In this document: positions 54,765-61,301 of the stretch, in pieces
How the letters are laid out: the number at the start of each line of letters is the position of its first letter
Position numbering within the stretch: the first letter of the stretch is position 1
Origin: Tardiphaga sp. vice304
Lineage (GTDB): Bacteria > Pseudomonadota > Alphaproteobacteria > Rhizobiales > Xanthobacteraceae
Direction: 5' to 3'
Length of the DNA: 64,000 bases
NCBI RefSeq assembly: GCF_007018905.1
Contig: NZ_CP041402.1
Span: forward strand, 2,654,001-2,718,000
Notes under the pieces: model-generated
Database searches by the model: none
The model's input: only the letters and a program-made list of their open reading frames with translations
Told to the model about the DNA's origin: nothing
Program-made: the position numbers and the translations under genes

Positions 54765-54775
54765 GGCAGGAAACA

Positions 54776-54800
54776 GGGCGAGCGCTTGGGGCGCTCGCCC
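54776..54800 (+). other. Intercistronic hairpin before gor
   Basis: 10-bp stem GGGCGAGCGC/GCGCTCGCCC with a 5-base loop, 12 bases after the DUF2059 stop and 19 bases before the gor ATG; no T-run follows, so it is probably an mRNA-stability or attenuation hairpin. A GGGGCGG stretch then serves as ribosome site for gor. Confidence 0.5.
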
Positions 54801-54818
54801 GAAACTTTGGGGCGGCTC

Positions 54819-56204
54819 ATGTCTGACTTCGACGTCGATCTGTTTGTCATTGGTGGCGGTTCGGGCGGCGTGCGCGCCGCGCGAATCGCCGCCGGCTATG
54901 GCGCACGGGTCACGGTGGCGGAGGAGTACCGGTTCGGCGGCACCTGCGTGATCCGCGGCTGCGTTCCGAAGAAGCTGATGGTCTATGCCTCGCATATCCA
55001 CAAGGACATCGCCGACGCCGCCGGCTTCGGCTGGACGATTCCTGCGGCAAGCTTCGACTGGCCGACGTTTCGCGCCAACAAGGACAAGGAAATCGCGCGG
55101 CTGGAGGGCATCTACACCGCCAATGTCGACAGATCGGGCGCCACCACGCTGAAGACCCGCGCGGTGTTCGAGGATCCGCATACGCTGCGCCTGACCAATG
55201 GCGACCTCGTGCGCGCGGCCCATATCCTGATCGCCACCGGCGGCGCGCCGAATCACGGCCCGATCTTTCCGGGAATCGAGCATGTCATCTCGTCGAACGA
55301 GGTGTTCGACCTGCCGCAGCTGCCGAAGCGCATGGTGATCCAGGGCGGCGGCTACATCGCGCTCGAATTCGCCTGCATCTTTGCCGGCTTCGGCTCCGAC
55401 GTCACGCTGGTCTATCGCGGCGACAACATCCTGCGCGGCTTCGACGAGGACGTCCGCAAGCATTTGCGGGCCGAGATGGAGAAGCAGGGCATCACGATTC
55501 TCACCGGCTGCACCGTCACCAAGATCGACAAGCACGGCGACGAATTCACCTCGCATCTGTCGGACGGCGCGAGCATTGCGTCCGACCAGGTGCTGTTCGC
55601 GATCGGACGCCATCCGGCCGTTGCCAATATGGGGCTGGAGAAGGCCGGCGTGGCCATCAACCCGGCCAATGGCGGCATCGCAGTCAACGAATTCTGCCAG
55701 ACCAACGTGCCGCACATCTACGCCATCGGCGACGTAACCCACCGCATCAATCTGACGCCGGTGGCGATCCGCGAGGGCCATGCCTTTGCCGATACGGTGT
55801 TCGGCAAGCGTTCGGTCAAGGTCGACTACAGCAACATCCCCACCGCAGTATTCTCGCAGCCGGAAGTCGGCACCGTGGGCCTTACGGAAGCCGAGGCCCG
55901 CGCGCAGTTCAGCCATGTCGACGTCTACATGACCAATTTCAAGCCGATCAAGGCGACGCTGTCGGGCAGCGAAAGCCGCGTGCTGATGAAGCTGATCGTC
56001 GATGCCACTACCGATATCGTGGTCGGCTGCCATCTCGTCGGCCACGAGGCTGCCGAACTGATCCAGGTGCTCGGCATCTGCATCAAGATGAAAGCCACCA
56101 AGGCCGATTTCGACGCCACCGTCGCCGTGCACCCCAGCGCCGCCGAAGAACTGGTGACGATGCGGACGCCGACCGCGCGTTATGTGCGCGAGGCGGCGGA
56201 GTAG
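54819..56204 (+). CDS. gor: Glutathione-disulfide reductase
   Basis: 461 residues. Reduces GSSG with NADPH, FAD-bound. FAD motif DVDLFVIGGGSGGVRAARIA, redox disulfide in GGTCVIRGCVPKKLM, NADPH domain VIQGGGYIALEFACIFAGFGSDV, second FAD motif YAIGDVTHRINLTPVAIREG, and the catalytic C-terminal His in VAVHPSAAEELV. These are typical of bacterial Gor rather than lipoamide dehydrogenase. Start at ATG 54819 (MSDFDVDLF). Convergent with the P-type ATPase gene 27 bases later. Metal pumps next door point to stress handling, but gor is also housekeeping. Confidence 0.94.
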   Translation: MSDFDVDLFVIGGGSGGVRAARIAAGYGARVTVAEEYRFGGTCVIRGCVPKKLMVYASHIHKDIADAAGFGWTIPAASFDWPTFRANKDKEIARLEGIYTANVDRSGATTLKTRAVFEDPHTLRLTNGDLVRAAHILIATGGAPNHGPIFPGIEHVISSNEVFDLPQLPKRMVIQGGGYIALEFACIFAGFGSDVTLVYRGDNILRGFDEDVRKHLRAEMEKQGITILTGCTVTKIDKHGDEFTSHLSDGASIASDQVLFAIGRHPAVANMGLEKAGVAINPANGGIAVNEFCQTNVPHIYAIGDVTHRINLTPVAIREGHAFADTVFGKRSVKVDYSNIPTAVFSQPEVGTVGLTEAEARAQFSHVDVYMTNFKPIKATLSGSESRVLMKLIVDATTDIVVGCHLVGHEAAELIQVLGICIKMKATKADFDATVAVHPSAAEELVTMRTPTARYVREAAE

Positions 56205-56231
56205 GTCACCGCCGCCGCCTCGGCACGCGCG

Positions 56232-58142
56232 CTACTGGTTCTGATTTCCGGCGGCCTGCCCGTCGCCCAGGGCGCGCAGCGCGTTCAGGATGACGGCGAT
56301 GTCGATGGCTTCCTGGATCAGCGCCCCCTCCACCGGGGTGAGGAAGCCGAACGCCGCGACCACCATGCCGATCATCGACAGCCCCATGCCGGCGAACACG
56401 CCTTGCAATGCGATGGCGCGGGAGCGGCGGGCGATCTCCATCGCCGGCACGATACGGTCGAGGTGATCGACCAGGATGACGACGTCGGCCGCCTCGGCGG
56501 AGGCGGCCGCGCCTCTTGCGCCCATCGAGACGCCGACATCGGCCGCAGCCAGCGCCGGGGCATCGTTGACGCCGTCGCCGACCATCATGACCGGACCGTT
56601 CTTTCGCTCGGACAGCACGACCAGGACTTTCTGGTCGGGCGTCAACCCTGCGCGCACGGCGTCGAATCCAAGACCTGCGACAATGGCGTTGGCGACCTCG
56701 GGCCGATCGCCGGTGGCCAGGACGATCCGCTGCACGCCCAGCGTTCTCAATTGCTGCAGCAAGTCCTGCGTGCCCGACCTCAGTTGATCCGCCAGCCTGA
56801 TCTCGCCGACCAGGCGACCATCGACGGCGACGGCGACGATGACGCCGCCGGCAACGGCGTCGGAACGGTGCGGGCTTGGCGTGCCGGGTGGCAATCTCGA
56901 CATCACGAAGGCGATGCCGCCGACCACGACCGATCGTCCGTTCACCCCACCGTGGACGCCTTCGCCCGGCGTCTCGACGACGTCGGACGGGATCGCCAGC
57001 CTGAGCTGCCGGTTCCGGGCCTCGGCGACGATGGTCTGGGCGATGATGTGCTTCGACGCCTGATCGAGCGAGGCCGCGAGCCGCAATATCTCGTCGGCAT
57101 CGATGTCCGCAACCACGTCCACCGCCACGACCTTGGCGCGGCCGTCGGTCAGCGTGCCGGTCTTGTCGAGCACCAGGGAATGAATGCGCGCCAGCGCCTC
57201 GATCACCTTGCCGCCCTTGATCAAAATGCCGTGTCGGGCCGCCCGGGACAGGCCGGACACGATGGCGACCGGCACGGCGAGAATCAGGGGGCAGGGCGTC
57301 GCGATCACCAGCACGGCGACCCCTCGCACCGGATCGCCGGTGAAGAACCACGCCAGCCCGGCGATCAGCAGGGTGACCGCCAGGAAGACCAGCGCAAAGC
57401 GATCGGCGAGCCGCGACATCGGCGCCTTGGAGCGCTGCGCTCCTTCAACCAGGCGCACGATGCTGGCATAGGTGCTTTCGGCCGCACGGCGCGACACATC
57501 GAGATCGAACGCCTCGCCGGCGTTGGTGGACCCGCTCATCACCGCCTCGCCGGCGTTCTGCTGGACCGGGATCGGCTCCCCGGTCAGCGCGGATTGATCC
57601 AGCACCGCCAGTCCGCTCGTCACCACGCCATCGACCGGGACGACGTCGCCCTGCCGGATCAACAGCCGGTCGCCGGGGATGATCAGCTCCAGCGCGACTT
57701 CTTCCAGGCCGCCGTTGCGGTGGCGGACGGCGGTTCGAGGGACCCGTGCCAGCAGCGCGGTCATCTCGCGCCGGGCGTGGCGTTCGGCGTAGGCTTCGAG
57801 AAACTGCCCGCCGGCATACATCAACGCCACCACCACCGCGGCGAGTTCCTCTCCGACAAAGAGGGCTGCGACCATCGAAAGCAGGGCGACGATATCGAGC
57901 CCGACTTCGCCGCGCCGCAGGCTTGCGACGATGTCGTAGGACAGGACGACCAGCACCGGAATTGTGAAGGCAGCGAAGGCGCGGTCCTGCCACGGCCCCG
58001 GTCCGAGCAGCGGCAGCGCGAAGCCGAGCGCCAAGCCGAACGCCGGCAGCAGAACCAGCAACGAACGCATCATGAAGCGGGCAGGCATTTCAAACGACCT
58101 CTCGACGACCGCCATCGGCATCGCTGCTGCGGCGTCCGCCAC
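56232..58142 (-). CDS. Heavy-metal P1B-type ATPase without N-terminal metal-binding domain
   Basis: 636 residues. Six to eight membrane segments; TGE motif in ALTGEPIPV, membrane CPC in ATPCPLILAVP, phosphorylation site DKTGTLT, hinge GDGVNDAPAL. The nucleotide domain lacks the SEHPL motif: the aligned piece is ASKHIIAQTIV (His kept, Pro replaced). The last membrane segments read FLTPVEGALIQEAIDIAVILNALRAL. No HMA domain or His/Cys tail. Metal likely Zn, Cd or Cu-like but undetermined. GTG start at 58142 is weak; in-frame ATGs follow at 58118, 58112 and 58088. The cytochrome b561 gene ends 22 bases upstream. Confidence 0.88.
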   Translation of the reverse strand: MADAAAAMPMAVVERSFEMPARFMMRSLLVLLPAFGLALGFALPLLGPGPWQDRAFAAFTIPVLVVLSYDIVASLRRGEVGLDIVALLSMVAALFVGEELAAVVVALMYAGGQFLEAYAERHARREMTALLARVPRTAVRHRNGGLEEVALELIIPGDRLLIRQGDVVPVDGVVTSGLAVLDQSALTGEPIPVQQNAGEAVMSGSTNAGEAFDLDVSRRAAESTYASIVRLVEGAQRSKAPMSRLADRFALVFLAVTLLIAGLAWFFTGDPVRGVAVLVIATPCPLILAVPVAIVSGLSRAARHGILIKGGKVIEALARIHSLVLDKTGTLTDGRAKVVAVDVVADIDADEILRLAASLDQASKHIIAQTIVAEARNRQLRLAIPSDVVETPGEGVHGGVNGRSVVVGGIAFVMSRLPPGTPSPHRSDAVAGGVIVAVAVDGRLVGEIRLADQLRSGTQDLLQQLRTLGVQRIVLATGDRPEVANAIVAGLGFDAVRAGLTPDQKVLVVLSERKNGPVMMVGDGVNDAPALAAADVGVSMGARGAAASAEAADVVILVDHLDRIVPAMEIARRSRAIALQGVFAGMGLSMIGMVVAAFGFLTPVEGALIQEAIDIAVILNALRALGDGQAAGNQNQ

Positions 58143-58163
58143 TGCCCGGCGAGGGCCGCACGC

Positions 58164-58727
58164 TTACTTGGTGAGATGCGGGAGCATTCGAGCGAGGGTA
58201 CGGTCCCGGAAAATCCAGTGGTGCGCGATCGCCGCGCTGCCGTGGAGTGCGGCCAGAAGGACGAGCCCATGCGCGGCGATTTCGTGCAGCTCTTTGACGT
58301 TGTGCGCGAACGCCCGGTCCTTCAGCCATGGCGACGTAATTTCCGTCAGCCCGAACAGGGGCAGGGGCTCGCCGCGCGCAAACTGCAGGACAATGCCGAT
58401 CACCGGCACCGCGATCAGCAGGACATAAAGTCCGACATGCGCCAGACGCGCGGCCAGCTCCAGCCACCGCGACATCGCGGAAGCATGGTCGGCGGCTTCT
58501 GCCGAGGGCATTTGATCGATCCCCCGCCAGGCCAGCCGCGCGGCCATCAACGCCAGAATGGCCAGTCCGGTAGAAATATGTATGAAAAGGCCGGACTTCT
58601 GCGCGCCCGCGGGGAGCTCGTCACCTGCAATTCCCGACAGCCATGCGAGCGCGACGAAAACGACCGTCAGCCAATGCAGTGTTTGCGACACCGCGCCGTA
58701 ATCCGCGTTGGTGTTTCGAAAACGCAT
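58164..58727 (-). CDS. Cytochrome b561 family protein
   Basis: 187 residues, four membrane helices with heme-binding histidines in TLHWLTVVFVALAWL, LFIHISTGLAILALM, RLAHVGLYVLLIAVPVIG and ELHEIAAHGLVLLAALHG. Bacterial b561 proteins pass electrons between quinone and periplasmic or superoxide targets. ATG at 58727 with AGAGGTG upstream. First gene of an operon with the P-type ATPase, so metal redox state could be its task (inference). The 120-codon length before the last helix is normal for the CybB type. Confidence 0.88.
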   Translation of the reverse strand: MRFRNTNADYGAVSQTLHWLTVVFVALAWLSGIAGDELPAGAQKSGLFIHISTGLAILALMAARLAWRGIDQMPSAEAADHASAMSRWLELAARLAHVGLYVLLIAVPVIGIVLQFARGEPLPLFGLTEITSPWLKDRAFAHNVKELHEIAAHGLVLLAALHGSAAIAHHWIFRDRTLARMLPHLTK

Positions 58728-58836
58728 GATGCACCTCTGCAAACATTCTATTCTGCGTCTCGCCGCTGCCATTGACGTGGGTCAAACAAGTGCGCGGGAG
58801 TTTCCGCGACGGGCGGGTGCGACGCGGTTCGGCGGC

Positions 58837-59406
58837 TTAGTGCTGCCGTGCGGTTTCCGCATCGGCATAGGGTTGAAGGTCCACCATGGCTGCCGAAAGC
58901 CTGCGATACAAATCGCGCCGTCGCGCCAGAGGTACCCAATCGTAGAGAAATATTTCGAGGGGCCGCCAATTGGCGACCCAGCCCAGAAGGAGGAAGCTCT
59001 CCTCGACCAGGCGACCGAACGGGCTACTGGTCAGGTAGCCCCCGACGACATGCGCCAGCGCCAGACATGTCACCAGCACAGTAATTCCGATGCCGAGCGA
59101 GCGACGACCGACCCGGAACAGCTCCTTGATCTCGCGCTGCACGGAATGGCCACGGTCGGCAAAGTAGCGATCGAAGGCGGCCCCCAGTTCCTGAGCCGCG
59201 CGGGTCTTCGCCTCGATCTCGGGAAGGTGAATGACGATTCGCAGCGCACGATCGGTCGACAATTCACCGGCCCAGCCGACGATGTAGTCTTCCGCCTCGC
59301 GATCGAGGTCACGCTCCCGAAACGGAAACGGATCGAGCGTATGAAATATCTGTGCGATCTTGTCGAACCGCAGTTCGATGCGATGATCGCGGGAGACGTC
59401 TGTCAT
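58837..59406 (-). CDS. Hypothetical membrane protein
   Basis: 189 residues from ATG 59406 (MTDVSRDHRIELRFDKIAQIFHTLDPFPFRERDLDREAEDYIVGWA). The frame runs upstream to 59628 without convincing conservation. A hydrophilic N-terminal domain with an acidic/aromatic start (DPFPF, EDYIVGWA) precedes two membrane segments (RRSLGIGITVLVTCLALAHVVGGYL and EESFLLLGWVANWRPLEIFLY). No family was recognised. It lies between the b561 gene and the divergent MgtC/DUF4010 gene, within the metal-related region. Confidence 0.65.
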   Translation of the reverse strand: MTDVSRDHRIELRFDKIAQIFHTLDPFPFRERDLDREAEDYIVGWAGELSTDRALRIVIHLPEIEAKTRAAQELGAAFDRYFADRGHSVQREIKELFRVGRRSLGIGITVLVTCLALAHVVGGYLTSSPFGRLVEESFLLLGWVANWRPLEIFLYDWVPLARRRDLYRRLSAAMVDLQPYADAETARQH

Positions 59407-59651
59407 GACCACCAGTGCGTTCCGGATTGAGGCTTCGCCAGCACATGCATAGCATGGCTCCTCACCGTACGAGCTGCCAATGCGGATAGGCATGCCAACC
59501 GCATCGATGAGCGGCCTGTCGAAAGCCGTCATGCTGGCCATGATCGACGTCGGCCATCCCCTCCAGCGGCGACAGCCCATTCTTGAGTTGACGGGGCTGT
59601 GATAGCCACGCACCCTGACGTCTGGCACGCGGCGTTCGTCCTCGCAGGAGC

Positions 59652-60902
59652 ATGGCTATCGATCCCCTTGTTTTAAAGCTGGGCGCAGCACTCGGAATCG
59701 GCCTGCTGATTGGCGTCGAGCGGGAACGTCGCAAGGGATCCGGGGCGTCCCGCTCGCCGGCCGGTATCAGAACCTTTGCCGTCGGTTCGCTGGCCGGCGC
59801 GGTCAGCGTCGTCGTCGGCGGCGTGATGATGCTGGCTGTCACGACGGCCGGCGTGTTGGCGCTCGTGGCCATCGCCTATTGGCGTGGCAATACCAAAGAC
59901 CCCGGACTGACGACCGAACTCGCGCTCGCGGTCACGGTCATGCTGGGCGGACTTTCGATTCAGAATCCGGTGCTGGCGGGCGGCGTTGCCGTCGCCCTGG
60001 CGATTTTGCTGGCGATCAAATCCCATCTTCATCGATTTGTCAGCCGTGTCCTCACCGAGGCGGAGATGCGCGACGCGCTGATCCTCGCAGCGGCGACGCT
60101 GATCGTCCTGCCGCTCGTACCGAACCGTCCGATGGGGCCCTATGGGGCGTTGAATCCGCATGCGATCTGGCTGATCGTGATTCTCATCATGGCGATCGGC
60201 GCCGCGGGCTATGTCGCGGTGCGCGTTCTCGGCAGCCGTTTTGGACTTCCCGCGGCCGGCCTCGCTTCGGGGTTTATTTCCAGCGCCGCAACGATTGGGG
60301 CGATGGGCACACGCGCTGCCAAGGCGGAGAACATCGTCGCCGCGGCGGTGGCCGGCGCTGTCTTGTCCACGGTGGCCACGGTCGTTCAGATGGCACTCGT
60401 TCTCGCCAGCACCAGCATGGCAACCCTCGCAGCGCTGTCCGTCCCGCTGGGCTGCGCGGGGGTAGCGGCGGGCGTTTATGGCGCGATATTCACCGTGCTG
60501 GCGCTGCGCGGCAACACCGAAGCCGATCCGCAGACAGGCCGCGCCTTCAGTCTCCGGACGGCGCTCATTTTTGCGATCACGCTGTCGGTCATTCTGCTCG
60601 CTTCCGCCGCGTTGCAGGACCGGTTCGGCGAAAACGGCATCATCTTCGCGGCGGCCATGGCAGGATTTGCCGATACGCATTCGGCGGCGATCTCGGTCGC
60701 CGCGCTGGTCGCCTCGGGCAAGCTTGCGGCATCGGACGCGCTGCTGCCGATCCTTGCCGCCTTTTCGACCAATACGATCACCAAAGTCGTGCTGGCCGCG
60801 ACAAGTGGCACGTTGGCGTTTGCTGTTCGCGTGATACCGGGATTGTTCCTGGTTGCCCTTGCGGCCTGGGCGGGCGCGTTCGGTGGCTTTTTTGCCGGTT
60901 GA
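59652..60902 (+). CDS. MgtC/SapB and DUF4010 domain membrane protein
   Basis: 416 residues. N-terminal MgtC-like part (KLGAALGIGLLIGVERERRKG, residues about 8-30, with the conserved Arg/Glu pattern) and C-terminal DUF4010 (GLASGFISSAATIGAMG and ALVASGKLAASDALLPILAAFSTNTITKVVLA). About twelve membrane segments. Function unknown; relatives may affect Mg or metal balance. ATG at 59652 with AGGAG upstream. Monocistronic, convergent with the broken DUF3240 gene. It has no link to virulence MgtC beyond the shared fold. Confidence 0.85.
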   Translation: MAIDPLVLKLGAALGIGLLIGVERERRKGSGASRSPAGIRTFAVGSLAGAVSVVVGGVMMLAVTTAGVLALVAIAYWRGNTKDPGLTTELALAVTVMLGGLSIQNPVLAGGVAVALAILLAIKSHLHRFVSRVLTEAEMRDALILAAATLIVLPLVPNRPMGPYGALNPHAIWLIVILIMAIGAAGYVAVRVLGSRFGLPAAGLASGFISSAATIGAMGTRAAKAENIVAAAVAGAVLSTVATVVQMALVLASTSMATLAALSVPLGCAGVAAGVYGAIFTVLALRGNTEADPQTGRAFSLRTALIFAITLSVILLASAALQDRFGENGIIFAAAMAGFADTHSAAISVAALVASGKLAASDALLPILAAFSTNTITKVVLAATSGTLAFAVRVIPGLFLVALAAWAGAFGGFFAG

Positions 60903-60965
60903 TCAAGCCGGGGCTTATCGCTGCCTTCGCGGGCCTGATACGGACGATCAACCTGACCGCACGGC

Positions 60966-61301
60966 TCAATGGTCCGCTTCAGGACCGCGGTCATCCAAGA
61001 TGCCGAACTCCGTTACCGGCATGATCCAGTAGACCAGCCGGGTTCCTGCGAATGCGGTCTTGATCCGGGATAATAACAGATCAGCCTGCGGCTTTTCCAT
61101 AATGAGACGCAGCAGGACCTAGTCGGCATGGCCTTTGACCTGCTCGGGCGCCGAGGGCAGGCGCACCGTCGGGCCGAAGCCGGCACGGTCCGAGGCGGAA
61201 AATCCCGCGACCAGATCGCGCTGCGCGCTGAGAAAGTCGAACAACTCGTCGCGCCGCCTGCGGGCGGCGACCAATGTCAGGCAGACAGATTCAGCCGTCA
61301 T
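60966..61301 (-). pseudogene. DUF3240-family gene broken by one in-frame TAG
   Basis: 111-codon frame from ATG 61301 to TGA 60966. It reads MTAESVCLTLVAARRRRDELFDFLSAQ..., then VKGHAD*VLLRLIMEKPQADLLLSRIKTAF, and ends VYWIMPVTEFGILDDRG, which matches the whole length of the small DUF3240 family found next to CzcA pumps. The only damage is a TAG at 61121-61119. The ATG overlaps the CzcA stop by 4 bases (ATGA). It may be a nonsense mutation or a base error; the product would be a 60-residue stub otherwise. Confidence 0.65.

Noticed and set aside
56403..58775. 790-codon plus-strand open frame opposite the P-type ATPase and b561 genes
   Set aside because: Antisense shadow; the minus strand carries all P-type ATPase and b561 motifs.
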